This document shows positions 25,547-34,055 of a stretch of 64,000 bases of DNA, piece after piece. The position numbers were made by a program, and so were the translations under genes. This stretch comes from Methylocaldum sp002005105 (GTDB taxonomy: Bacteria; Pseudomonadota; Gammaproteobacteria; Methylococcales; Methylococcaceae). The stretch covers positions 4,030,001 through 4,094,000 of the forward strand of contig NZ_CP194902.1 of NCBI RefSeq assembly GCF_051027545.1, read 5' to 3'. Under the pieces are notes generated by a model, which saw nothing but the letters and a program-made list of their open reading frames with translations, was not told the DNA's origin and ran no database searches. Numbering within the stretch: the stretch's first letter is position 1; every line of letters begins with the position of its first letter.

Positions 25547-28500
25547 TCAAAACGCATAATTCCAAGTAACGGCCAAGGTCCCGGTGCGCGCCAGCTGATA
25601 ACCGTTGACATCGTCCGACACCGGTTGCAACCACTCGACGCTGAGATTGTGGCCGGCGAAATCGCCGCTGGGTACTGAAAGATTGAGACCCAGCCCCACA
25701 TCCCAATAGCGTCCGCCGTAGTTGGACGGGAAGTCCACCGGCGCGGTGGTCGAATGCTCGCGGTTGAATTCGCCACGGATAGAACCTTGAACGGTGTAAA
25801 CGCCGCGCACCGAAGCCGACAGCCAGTTCGTCAGGCTGTAGCCGCCCCAGGCGGTGGTCTGAAACACGTCGCCCAGGGCATAACCCGACTTGTTTCTGCC
25901 TTCGAGCCGCTTGGTGCCGCTCACCTGCGCGCCCCAGAACCACTTGTCCGCCTGTCCGGTATAGGTCAGGCTGGGTTTGAAATCCCAGGTGCCGCTGCCG
26001 AGTTGCATACTGTAATCCTGTAATTCACCGTCCTCCGTAGCCCCGCCATCCACGGTCATGTCGACATCGCCCGTGGGCGCGCTGACCCCCAGTCCCAGAT
26101 TGAGGCGGTGCCCGGACACGTCGAACAGCTTGATCAATGCCACCATCAAGGTATCGCCGAATCCGTCGCTGCTGTGCCCGCCGCCGTGCTCGTCGTCTTC
26201 CGGAGCCCCCGGCAACGGCTTCGACTCCATCTCCATGTCGACGAGCTGGGGCATCAGCATCAGGTTCAGCCAGTCGGTCGGCGCATACATGATGTCCAGC
26301 ATGTGCATGTGCATGGTCATGTCTTTCGGCCGGGAGAGACATCCCGAGTTGCCGCAGGCGCTGCCGATCAGCGTTTGACTGCCGACCCTGTTGGTACCGT
26401 GCAGCATATCCCCCGCCTGATTGCTGTACATGTAGCGATACCCCGCCATCAAGCTGTCGGCCTGGTCCATCATATGGCCGAACATAATGCCGGCGGGCAT
26501 GTTATGCCCGTAATGGTGCGAGCCGTGTTCGTGGTGGCCGCCCGAGAATGAGCCGGGCGCCGACAGATTGACGTTAAGCCCGGCGTGAGCCAGGAAATAG
26601 TTGAAATCGGCATAATCGCCCGCGCCGCCCCCGCCCAGCTTCAGATCGCCGGCATGGCTGTAATATTCGAAGCCCGCTTCCAGCCGAATGCCCTTGGTGA
26701 ACTGCTTGCTGAACGTGATGCCGCCGCTCAGGGCGCCGAAGCCGGACAGGCGAAAATCGCTCGAATAATAGCCGTCGGCTCTGGGCGCAAGGAAATATGG
26801 AGCGAAGAAGTCGGCTTGCGACTGCGAATAATAGCGGATGCTCGGCGCAGCCATGATGCCGAAGGGCAGTGGCTGATACCACTTCAGCTCGAAGGTGTGA
26901 GAATCGATGCCCCAATCGTCGAAGTAGTACCGGTAATCGAAATGCAGGGACGCATCCAGCGCCGGTATATGCCGGTTCAATCGACCGGAGAAGGCCCACT
27001 GGTTGCGCTCGTCGGGCCGTCTTTCCCGAAACAGCTCGATCCCCACGACTTCGAGATTGGTCACGGATTTCCAGTCGATTGTGCCCGCTTTCGCCTGCGA
27101 AATCTCATAGTACTCCTCGGGCGTAATTTCCCCGCGCACGTAAACGTACTTATATGGGTTGGTGAGATAACCGCTCTGGTTGGTGTAGCTGGCCGTGCCC
27201 TGAAACAATGTGTTCTTGCCCAACACCTGCGCGATGCTGGTACTGAAGCCGTGGAAAACGCTCTCTTCGCGCAGCTCCGGGTAATTGGGCGAATCATCGT
27301 TGTCATGCGAGTGTTCGCTGTCAGTTGAGTGGACGGTGCCTCGGCTGATGTCATTGCTGGTCAGACTGTATCCCGCCGATACCGTAGTATGTTTCTGGTT
27401 GAATTCGTGGCTCAGATTGATCGAGCCGAAACTCGATTTGAAATCCGGCTCGAGAGAATAGCCGCCGGAGAGGGCAAGCGTGGCCTCGTCGAAATAGTAT
27501 TTGGCGCCGAATACCGGCATGGTGCGCGTTTCGCGCGGTTGCGTCTGGAACCGCTGGACCGGTTTCGTGCCTTTGGGCACTAGGCTGTCGAGAACCGCGC
27601 GATATCGTGAGATAACGGCAAGTTTGGTGAGTCTCTGGATCTCCGCTGCGAGCTTCTGGTCCCATGCTTTCTGTTCCTCGGTTCTTTCGCTAGGTAGGGT
27701 AACGCCAGAGAGATTGATGTTATCGAGTTGCACATCGAACCGCTTGCCGTCCGTGGGAGTCTGCGGATAGCCCTTGTAATGGATCCAGAACGCGTTGATG
27801 TTTTCGAACGCCTCGTTCAGGGTCAATGCGCCCTGGAAGCCGTTGGCCACGATCTGATAAGCCACTCGGGTCGCGTCGTAGTTAGTGCCGTCGCCGGCGG
27901 CGAGGTCCGGGTTCAGGGCCGTATTGAACCCCAGGATTTCCCAGACATCGTTGGGGCCGGTCCCCGGATTCCCTGACTTGATCCGCGCGTAAAACTCCAT
28001 AGAGTCGAGGCTGAAGGCCGAACCGTCCAAGGCGCGCACGTAGATGCCGGCGGAATCGGGATGGTACTGGAGCAAGGTGCTGAAGTCTCCGTCCAGCCGA
28101 TGCAGGTGGGCGTTCGGGGCTGTGGGGTCGTTCACGGTGCCGATCGCAAACCCATCCTCGAAATAACAGCCGTCCGAACCGATGCCGGCGCAGCTGCCGC
28201 CCGGCTCAGGCGCTGCGTTGGCTTTGCCGTAGTAGGCCGCGAATGTCATGTTCTCGAAATCGATCGTCACATTGTCGATCGTCGGCGTTGACGGCGGAGA
28301 CGGAGGTTCGGGATTGGCGGCTTTCCACTGTGCTAACGCCGCGCTGGCGTCCGCCTCAGACGCATCCTTGCTGTCCCAGAATGCTTTGTACGCATTGAGC
28401 CCGCCGAGAACAGTCAACCCACCGGCAGTGACGCCCCCGGAAGCCGCCGAAACGACATCGGCCGGTGTCGGATCGCTGGCCGGCGTTCCGTCAGTGTTTT

Positions 28501-28798
28501 GCTTGTACTTGGGCTGATCCGCCATGGTCGCCGGGATGCTGAACGCCGGCGTGGCGCCGCTGTAGGTATCGCGGTCGATGCTGAAGGTGAATTCGAGCCG
28601 GTCGGAAACCGGAACCATGAAATCGCCGTGGGAAACCTCGACCTGCATTCGGTCATCGCTTTCCTCGTAATAACCGAAGTGGACATTACCTTGCGCTTGC
28701 GCGACCGGAACCGCGGCCGAGACATCCATGCCCGGCAGGGCGAGGGCGGCGGTCGTCAAGGCGAGAAGCGCCTTGGGCTTTTCCGATTTGACCGGCAT
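25547..28798 (-). CDS. DUF3570 protein with inserted domain, fused to a second Met/His-rich outer membrane barrel
   Basis: 1083 aa, far longer than ordinary DUF3570 proteins (about 400-450 aa). Order: signal region (1-35); start of the DUF3570 barrel with the usual Trp/Tyr strands (36-170); an inserted ~190-residue module (about 174-364) nearly the same as residues 25-218 of the VPLPA-CTERM protein at 30620; the rest of DUF3570 (about 365-750); then a second beta-barrel (about 752-1083) with metal-ligand-rich loops GGHHEHGSHHYGHNM (753-767), GHMMDQADSLMAGYRYMY and DMTMHMHMLDIMYAP. It ends in Phe (NYAF), as outer membrane barrels do. The Met/His loops suggest copper (or similar metal) contact; this is inference. 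It follows tlpA and DUF4266 on the same strand after a 502-bp repeat gap. Confidence 0.82.
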   Translation of the reverse strand: MPVKSEKPKALLALTTAALALPGMDVSAAVPVAQAQGNVHFGYYEESDDRMQVEVSHGDFMVPVSDRLEFTFSIDRDTYSGATPAFSIPATMADQPKYKQNTDGTPASDPTPADVVSAASGGVTAGGLTVLGGLNAYKAFWDSKDASEADASAALAQWKAANPEPPSPPSTPTIDNVTIDFENMTFAAYYGKANAAPEPGGSCAGIGSDGCYFEDGFAIGTVNDPTAPNAHLHRLDGDFSTLLQYHPDSAGIYVRALDGSAFSLDSMEFYARIKSGNPGTGPNDVWEILGFNTALNPDLAAGDGTNYDATRVAYQIVANGFQGALTLNEAFENINAFWIHYKGYPQTPTDGKRFDVQLDNINLSGVTLPSERTEEQKAWDQKLAAEIQRLTKLAVISRYRAVLDSLVPKGTKPVQRFQTQPRETRTMPVFGAKYYFDEATLALSGGYSLEPDFKSSFGSINLSHEFNQKHTTVSAGYSLTSNDISRGTVHSTDSEHSHDNDDSPNYPELREESVFHGFSTSIAQVLGKNTLFQGTASYTNQSGYLTNPYKYVYVRGEITPEEYYEISQAKAGTIDWKSVTNLEVVGIELFRERRPDERNQWAFSGRLNRHIPALDASLHFDYRYYFDDWGIDSHTFELKWYQPLPFGIMAAPSIRYYSQSQADFFAPYFLAPRADGYYSSDFRLSGFGALSGGITFSKQFTKGIRLEAGFEYYSHAGDLKLGGGGAGDYADFNYFLAHAGLNVNLSAPGSFSGGHHEHGSHHYGHNMPAGIMFGHMMDQADSLMAGYRYMYSNQAGDMLHGTNRVGSQTLIGSACGNSGCLSRPKDMTMHMHMLDIMYAPTDWLNLMLMPQLVDMEMESKPLPGAPEDDEHGGGHSSDGFGDTLMVALIKLFDVSGHRLNLGLGVSAPTGDVDMTVDGGATEDGELQDYSMQLGSGTWDFKPSLTYTGQADKWFWGAQVSGTKRLEGRNKSGYALGDVFQTTAWGGYSLTNWLSASVRGVYTVQGSIRGEFNREHSTTAPVDFPSNYGGRYWDVGLGLNLSVPSGDFAGHNLSVEWLQPVSDDVNGYQLARTGTLAVTWNYAF

Positions 28799-28840
28799 TT
28801 CTCACGCCCCCTTCTTCGCGAGGACGGCGCTAACATCGTC

Positions 28841-29071
28841 GTCGGTAAGGGATTGCCGACCTACGTCGAGCCGCCGGGCCGTAGGTCGGGAACCCCTTCC
28901 CGACGCCGACCGCGCCAAGCGAGCCGTCGGCAAGGGATTGCCGAACCATGTCGAGCCGCCGGGCCGTAGGTCGGGAATCCCTTCCCGACACCGACCGCGC
29001 CAAGCGAGCCGTCGGCAAGGGATTGCCGAACTATGTCGAGCCGCCGGGCCGTAGGCCGGGAATCCCTTACG
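28841..29071. repeat. 85-bp tandem repeat, about 2.7 copies
   Basis: Units start at 28841, 28926 and 29011, each beginning GTCGGNAAGGGATTGCCGA and containing CGAGCCGCCGGGCCGTAGG and CCGCGCCAAGCGAGCC. The third is cut short. Each unit contains one family B palindrome pair. It lies between DUF4266 and DUF3570, probably inside their transcript. The frames that run through it are by-products of the repeat. Confidence 0.9.
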
Positions 29072-29300
29072 CTGGTTCCCAAACTCCTGTTTGGGAACCC
29101 ATGCCGAGAAGTCGGCAAAGGATTGCCGACCTACATCGAGTCGCCAGCGGACGTACTGTGAGTAGGTCGGGAATCCCTTCCGGACGCCGCCTGAACCAAG
29201 CCGACGCGAAAGGCGGAGTGGAAAAGCCCATTCTCCGCTGAAGCATTGACCCGCCGACGCGGCGCGGCGAGCAAATCGGCAGAGAGGCGATGAATGCGGA
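29072..29300. other. Further palindromes, no gene
   Basis: It holds GGTTCCCAAACTCC..TTTGGGAACC (29084-29100), another family B pair (about 29108-29180) and unclassified sequence up to the DUF4266 stop. No coding feature is supported. Confidence 0.6.
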
Positions 29301-29540
29301 TCAGTTGCAGCCACAGCCGCCCCCGGTGCCGCCATGTCCACCTTGCGAGCCTTCCTTGCTGGAGAAAATGTGGTCGCGCAAGCCGGTCAGGCTGGGATCG
29401 GGCGTAATGGACATCTCCGGCTTGGCCAGAGTGCCCCTTTCCCACGGCGCGACGCTGGTGCAGCCCTGGCAAATCACGAGGGCGCAGAGCAGAATCGGCT
29501 GCCGCAAACGCGCCAGTCGAAGCTTTCGGAAGAATGTCAT
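29301..29540 (-). CDS. DUF4266 small lipoprotein with Gly/Cys-rich tail
   Basis: 79 aa. A hydrophobic N-terminus runs to a lipobox-like CQGC (Cys26), then the family-defining TSVAPWERGTLAKPEM and SLTGLRDHIFSSKEG. The C-terminus is Gly-rich and ends GGGCGCN. This is the typical DUF4266 layout. Its ATG is one base after the thioredoxin stop, so it is translationally coupled to that gene. DUF4266, DUF3570, a thioredoxin and ApbE commonly occur together. The role is unknown; the conserved CGC end invites a metal, thiol or modification site. Confidence 0.9.
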   Translation of the reverse strand: MTFFRKLRLARLRQPILLCALVICQGCTSVAPWERGTLAKPEMSITPDPSLTGLRDHIFSSKEGSQGGHGGTGGGCGCN

Positions 29541-29541
29541 C

Positions 29542-30033
29542 TCATTCCCCCAAGAGCGCGTCTACTTGTTTGCGGATAGCGTCCTGATCCTCGTCGCGGT
29601 AGCCGAGATGAATCGCGCGCACCTTGCCCTGTTTGTCGACAAGATAAGACGACGGCATGGCCTTCACCTCGAAAACGCGCGGACACTCGCCCGAGGCATC
29701 GAACGCCGTGACGTAATCCACCGGGTGGGCTTCGAGGTATCGCAGAGCGTCCTCGGTGTTTTCGTCCACGTTGATGGCAACGACTTCGAATCCGTCCTTC
29801 AGACGTTCGTTGCGCAATCCGTTAATAAAAGGCATGGATTTCTTGCACGGCGGGCACCAAGTGGCCCAAAAGTCGACAAGCACGACTTTGCCTTTATAAG
29901 CCCCGAAGTCCAGTTTTTCGTTATTGCCGGGTAATGCCGCGGGGCACCCGGGTACCGACGATCCCTCTTGAACGGCATAAACCGAAGCGCTGCAGCCGAG
30001 CAGCAGAAGAGCCGATAGAAGAAATGTTTTCAT
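29542..30033 (-). CDS. TlpA/ResA-like periplasmic thioredoxin
   Basis: 163 aa from the ATG at 30033; a longer frame to 30132 lacks a signal-like start. Signal peptide about 1-20 (MKTFLLSALLLLGCSASVYA), then a thioredoxin fold with WATWCPPC (active Cys60 and Cys63), INVDEN and the cis-Pro loop KAMPSSYL (about 125-131). Two extra Cys (30 and 117) lie outside the active site. It is the first gene of tlpA-DUF4266-(DUF3570). A weak sigma-54-like site lies upstream at 30085-30099. It likely handles periplasmic thiols of its operon partners, such as the Cys-tailed DUF4266. Confidence 0.88.
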   Translation of the reverse strand: MKTFLLSALLLLGCSASVYAVQEGSSVPGCPAALPGNNEKLDFGAYKGKVVLVDFWATWCPPCKKSMPFINGLRNERLKDGFEVVAINVDENTEDALRYLEAHPVDYVTAFDASGECPRVFEVKAMPSSYLVDKQGKVRAIHLGYRDEDQDAIRKQVDALLGE

Positions 30034-30084
30034 TGTTCTGCATGTAAATCCGAGGTGACAGGCTGTTAACCACCGCCCTAGGTA

Positions 30085-30099
30085 GCACAGGCTGTGCCA
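30085..30099 (-). promoter_or_regulatory. Possible sigma-54 site upstream of the thioredoxin gene
   Basis: Minus-strand TGGCAC-N5-GTGC. The -24 half is perfect and the -12 half has one mismatch (G for T) with GC kept. The start would be about 40 nt before the ATG at 30033. It is also a near-palindrome (GCACAGGCTGTGC), so a dimeric repressor site is an alternative. Confidence 0.35.
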
Positions 30100-30619
30100 T
30101 CGGTTACGAGATCGCGGCGCCGACAGCGCCACGTACTTGCCTCCGCCGCCGGACGTACGCTAGAGCCTGCATCGCGACCTCAGGGCTCGTCCTCGGCCCG
30201 CCCCGGAAGCGGACCGCCGCTCCTCGGCCATGAGGCATATGACCCAGATAGAGGCTTCAAATCCCACACTCGACTCGAACGCTTCCCCCAAGTCCGATCT
30301 TATGGAATATCCATCGCGCAGGTGTGGTTTAAAGCGGGTGAGCGGGTTTTGCCCGGAACGGCAGTAACGGCCTTCAGACGAATTGGGCGTGGTATGTATT
30401 TTGCTCGTTACTGCCGCGGGGGAATGGTCCTTGTCGCAGGATAGTAACGCAGCGGCCGCACCCTCCTGATTTAGCCGGGAACCGGCTGGGTCAGCGTTTC
30501 ACCGGCCGGTCGTCGGCATCGCACGCCCGGTCCTTTGTCGCGGAATTCTTTATTTCGCCGGGCCATATCTGTCCTGGACGAATGGGGATACCGGATTCAT
30601 ACGCTATGGAGATTTTTAG
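30100..30619. other. Divergent intergenic region with a 10-bp perfect inverted repeat
   Basis: No gene is supported. GGCAGTAACG at 30360-30369 and its complement at 30406-30415 could form a large hairpin in the leader of the gene at 30620. A GGAG sits eight bases before that gene's ATG. No sigma-54 or GEMM element was found on the plus strand. Confidence 0.5.
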
Positions 30620-31372
30620 ATGAACAAATCGAAGACAATCGCCGGAATGATATTTTCCGCGCTGACCTTAACCACCGGCACCGCTGGGGCCGCCATCGTA
30701 GACCCCGTCACGATCGATTTCGAAGCCATGACGTTCGCGGCCTACTACGGCAAAGCTAATCTGGCGCCTGAGCCGGGCGGCACTTGTGCCGGCGCCGGTT
30801 CGGCCGGGTGTTATTTCGAGGATGGGTTTGCGATCGGCACTGTTAGCAACCCCGACCCGAACGCCCACCTGCACCGGTATGATGGGGACTTCAGCACCTT
30901 GCTCCAGTACCATCCCGACTCCCCCGGCATCTACGTACGAGCCCAGGACAGCTCCGCGTTCAGCCTCACGTCCATGGAGTTTCAGGCGCCGATCAAGAAC
31001 GCCAATCCGGGGACCGGCCCCAACGATGTCTGGGAAATCCTGGGGTTCAATACGGCCCTGAACCCGGACCTCGCCGCTGGCGACGGCACCAACTACCCAA
31101 CCGTGGTCGCTTATCAGACGGTGGCCAACGGCTTCAACGGCACACTGACCCTCGATGAGGCGTTCGAAAACATCGATGCCTTCTGGATCCACTATAAGGG
31201 CTACCCGATTGTGCCGGAGGACGGCAAAAGGTTTGATTTAAGAATCGACAACATTACGCTGAGCGCTCCTGTCAGTGCCGTCCCCATTCCCGCCGCGGTC
31301 TGGCTTTTCGGCACCGGTTTGATGGGTTTGGTGTCGCTCGGCAGACGGAAAGCGGGCCTGGCGGTCGCTTGA
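30620..31372 (+). CDS. VPLPA/PEP-CTERM surface protein, same module as inserted in the DUF3570 fusion
   Basis: 250 aa. Signal peptide ending TAGA/AGAA near residue 24, then a ~190-residue module (VTIDFEAMTFAAYYGKANLA, CAGAGSAGCYFEDGFAIGTV, HLHRYDGDFSTLLQYHPD, GPNDVWEILGFNTALNPDLA, FWIHYKGYP) that matches residues 174-364 of the DUF3570 fusion almost word for word. The tail is VPIPAAVWLFGTGLMGLVSLGRRK. Two Cys and HLH/YHPD histidines are conserved in both copies. The sorting tail shows export and surface processing. Function unknown. It is transcribed away from the tlpA operon. Confidence 0.82.
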   Translation: MNKSKTIAGMIFSALTLTTGTAGAAIVDPVTIDFEAMTFAAYYGKANLAPEPGGTCAGAGSAGCYFEDGFAIGTVSNPDPNAHLHRYDGDFSTLLQYHPDSPGIYVRAQDSSAFSLTSMEFQAPIKNANPGTGPNDVWEILGFNTALNPDLAAGDGTNYPTVVAYQTVANGFNGTLTLDEAFENIDAFWIHYKGYPIVPEDGKRFDLRIDNITLSAPVSAVPIPAAVWLFGTGLMGLVSLGRRKAGLAVA

Positions 31373-31701
31373 TTTTGCCGGTAATGGTGTTCGAGCGGGG
31401 CAGAGGCAATGCCGTTCGTTCAGACAGAAGACACCGTTCACCCTGAGCGTAGTTCCGCGCCATCGCTTATATGGTGCGCGGGACGAAGTCGAAGGATGAA
31501 CGGCCTCTCCGGAGCTTCGACTTCGCCCTTCTCCGCTACGCTCCAAAGGGCTGCGCTCAACCCGAACGGAAAAATCTTAGACAAACGGTATTGGGGTAAG
31601 GACATTGGTCCCTGCCCCGCTTTTTACGAACATGGATAAGCGTTTCCCGCGGCGGAACCTCGGGGGAGAGGTTCTAAGGCCGCCAACTTCGAGGTAAAAA
31701 C
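31373..31701. repeat. Intergenic region with inverted repeat of the CCCTGAGC/GTCGAAGG type
   Basis: Arms CCGTTCA (31434-31440) and TGAACGG (31497-31503) enclose CCCTGAGC and GAAGTCGAAGG words plus an inner GCGCCAT..ATGGTGCGC palindrome. Related to 14147-14215. Otherwise no gene; the SACCP ribosome site (CGAGGT) is at the right end. Confidence 0.6.
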
Positions 31702-33957
31702 ATGCGGTCTATCAACTACGTCCTTTTGGGGGTTTGCCTGCTGATCGCGCAGTCGGCGTTCGCCCACGGCCCAGAGCCCATGCCCTTGCAAAAGGTGCCC
31801 ATTCCGCCGGTTCCGGGTCTCTTGGACGGCTCCGATCCCATCGTCGTCAACAAGAACATGGCCATCGCCCTGGGCAAGGCTCTGTTTTGGGACATGAACG
31901 TCGGCAGCGACGGCATGGCCTGTGCCTCCTGCCATTACCATGCCGGGGCGGATCGGCGCGTCAAGAATCAGCTGAATCCGGGGGAAAAGAGCAGCAGTCC
32001 GACCGGCCAAACTTTCGAGGCACTGCCGTCGGGCTCCGGGGGCGCCAACCACACATTGACCCGCAACGACTTTCCGACTTTCCGGTTCAACGATCCCTTG
32101 CATCAAGAAAGCGGAGTCGCTTTCGCGACCGACGACGTCGTTTCTTCAGCCGGCACGTTCAGCGGTGACTTTATCGGCGCTTCGAAATTCACCGGCACGA
32201 GCGATCAATGTGCCCGCAGCGCCGATCCCGTGTTTCACGTCAATCATGTCGGCACGAGACGGGTCGAGCCCAGGAACACGCCCACCGTCATCAACGCCGT
32301 GTTCAACCACCGCAATTTCTGGGACGGCCGAGCCAACAACATCTTCAACGGCAGCAGTCCCTGGGGCGACCGCGATCCCGATGCCGGGGTCTGGGTAAAA
32401 ATCAACGCCCGAAGCGTGGTCAAGCAGCGCTTGCATCTGGAAAACTCTTCGCTCGCCTCTCAGGCCATGGGGCCTCCGTTGAGCGATTCGGAAATGAGTT
32501 GCAGGCAGCGCACGTGGCCGGCCATTGGCAGAAAGCTGCTGCTGCGCCAGCCCTTGCAGTATCAGAAGGTCCATCATGAAGACAGTGTACTGGGACCATT
32601 CAGCCTGAGTTCGCCGGGGACTCTGAAACCCGGACTGAGCACGACCTACAAGAACATGATCACTCAGGCATTCAATCCGAAGTACTGGTCTTACGGCGGC
32701 CTTGGTCCGTTCGGCGCGCCTTCCGGGCAAACGCCTTACAACCAGATGGAAGCCAACTTTTCCATGTTTTTCGGCATAGCGCTTCAGCTTTATCAGTCCA
32801 CGCTGGTATCCGATCAAGCCCCCATCGACTTGTCGCCTCGCGATCCGCAGACGCACAGGCCAACCTGGCAGGGCATGGGCAAGACTCAGGAAGAAATCGA
32901 CGTGTTGACGGATGGATTCCAGACCTTCGTGGACAATCACTGCAACCTGTGTCATGCCGGCCCGACCATGACCACCGCCGCCATGGTCACGAACAGCACT
33001 TTGGTGACGCCCACGCCGGGTATGTATTTCGGTCCGGATCATAGCTTGATCGAGTACGGTCCCAATGCTCTTGGCCCCTCGAACGGAGCCGCGGCTGCCG
33101 GCATCAACCGCGATGTTAATGTCGTTATCCGAGATGTCGCTTCAGGCGGCCAGCGGTTGATGGATATGGGTTTCGCAAATACCGGCGTCGGCGATCCGGA
33201 TGCCGATCCGGGGGTAGGAGGCGTCGACGATTTCGGTAATCCCTTGTCGTTCTCCGATCAGTACGTTCAATATTTGCTCGGCAATGATTCAGGGATAGTC
33301 GATCCGGGCGTCGACAACGTCCGCAGTTGCGATTTTCTGACGCCTCTTGCGTTAAACACCAATAGCGTGATTTCCACAGTATTCACCATACCCGACGGCA
33401 TAGAAATCGACGGCAGCCGTGAGGGTGTGCTGCGCGATCAAAACTGCCTGAATTCCCTACGCAAATACAGTCCCACCATTGCGGCCGCAAATGCCGCTCT
33501 CGTTTCGGCACCGGGCAAGTTGGCCGTGGCCAAGAAAGCGGTTTTCAAAATACCAGGGCTAAGGAATATCGAACTGACGGGGCCCTACATGCATAACGGC
33601 AGCATGGCCACCCTGGAAGAAGTCCTCGAGTTCTACTCCCGGTTCGGCAATGTCAACAATCCCGATAAGCATTCGTTAATGGACAGTGTCACGTTGGCCG
33701 AGAATCCCATTAAACGCACGCATCTGCTCGCCTTCTTGAAAACCTTCACCGACGACCGGGTACGTTACGAAAAGGCGCCGTTCGATCATCCGGAGATCGT
33801 CGTACCCCATGGGCACAGCGGAGATAGCCAATCCGTGACTGCGGGCAATCCGCTGGATCCAAATTTGGCTACAGAGGACACCTTGACGATTCCGGCGGTT
33901 GGGGCGAACGGCGCGACCGATCCGATTCTGCCGTTCGAAAATTATTTGGAACCGTAG
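31702..33957 (+). CDS. Surface-associated di-haem cytochrome c peroxidase-like protein
   Basis: 751 aa, ATG behind CGAGGT. A signal peptide ends SAFA, so the mature protein would begin His22 (HGPEPMPLQ). Two c-haem motifs: CASCH (74-78) and CNLCH (414-418). Early CCP/MauG parts are ALGKALFWDMNVGSDGMACA and PRNTPTVINAVFNHRNFWDGRA. Late parts are PGLRNIELTGPYMHNGSMATLEEVLEFYSR. The size and a long insert between the haem sites resemble the copper-regulated surface cytochrome c peroxidases described in Methylococcus. Likely role: surface redox, or modification of partner proteins. A VPLPA-CTERM gene follows in the same direction after a hairpin. Confidence 0.85.
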   Translation: MRSINYVLLGVCLLIAQSAFAHGPEPMPLQKVPIPPVPGLLDGSDPIVVNKNMAIALGKALFWDMNVGSDGMACASCHYHAGADRRVKNQLNPGEKSSSPTGQTFEALPSGSGGANHTLTRNDFPTFRFNDPLHQESGVAFATDDVVSSAGTFSGDFIGASKFTGTSDQCARSADPVFHVNHVGTRRVEPRNTPTVINAVFNHRNFWDGRANNIFNGSSPWGDRDPDAGVWVKINARSVVKQRLHLENSSLASQAMGPPLSDSEMSCRQRTWPAIGRKLLLRQPLQYQKVHHEDSVLGPFSLSSPGTLKPGLSTTYKNMITQAFNPKYWSYGGLGPFGAPSGQTPYNQMEANFSMFFGIALQLYQSTLVSDQAPIDLSPRDPQTHRPTWQGMGKTQEEIDVLTDGFQTFVDNHCNLCHAGPTMTTAAMVTNSTLVTPTPGMYFGPDHSLIEYGPNALGPSNGAAAAGINRDVNVVIRDVASGGQRLMDMGFANTGVGDPDADPGVGGVDDFGNPLSFSDQYVQYLLGNDSGIVDPGVDNVRSCDFLTPLALNTNSVISTVFTIPDGIEIDGSREGVLRDQNCLNSLRKYSPTIAAANAALVSAPGKLAVAKKAVFKIPGLRNIELTGPYMHNGSMATLEEVLEFYSRFGNVNNPDKHSLMDSVTLAENPIKRTHLLAFLKTFTDDRVRYEKAPFDHPEIVVPHGHSGDSQSVTAGNPLDPNLATEDTLTIPAVGANGATDPILPFENYLEP

Positions 33958-33990
33958 TCAGGCCGAAATGGATCCGGCTGCCGCGGATCG

Positions 33991-34021
33991 AAAGCCGGGC
34001 AATCAATGAGTGCCCGGCTTT
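33991..34021 (+). terminator. Terminator-like hairpin after the di-haem peroxidase
   Basis: Perfect 11-bp stem AAAGCCGGGCA/TGCCCGGCTTT with a nine-base loop, 33 bp after the stop codon. Only a short T run follows (CTTTCATT), so it may terminate weakly or protect the 3' end while letting some transcription into 34056. Confidence 0.6.
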
Positions 34022-34055
34022 CATTCGCACCGGCCTCTATTTTTAGGAGATATGC

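Noticed and set aside
28802..29341. Open frames of up to about 180 codons
   Set aside because: They run through the 85-bp tandem repeat and its palindromes, and the encoded sequence is just the repeat translated.
31497..31580. Possible sigma-54 site (TGGTCC-N5-CCGC near 31605) for the di-haem peroxidase
   Set aside because: Too many mismatches in both boxes.
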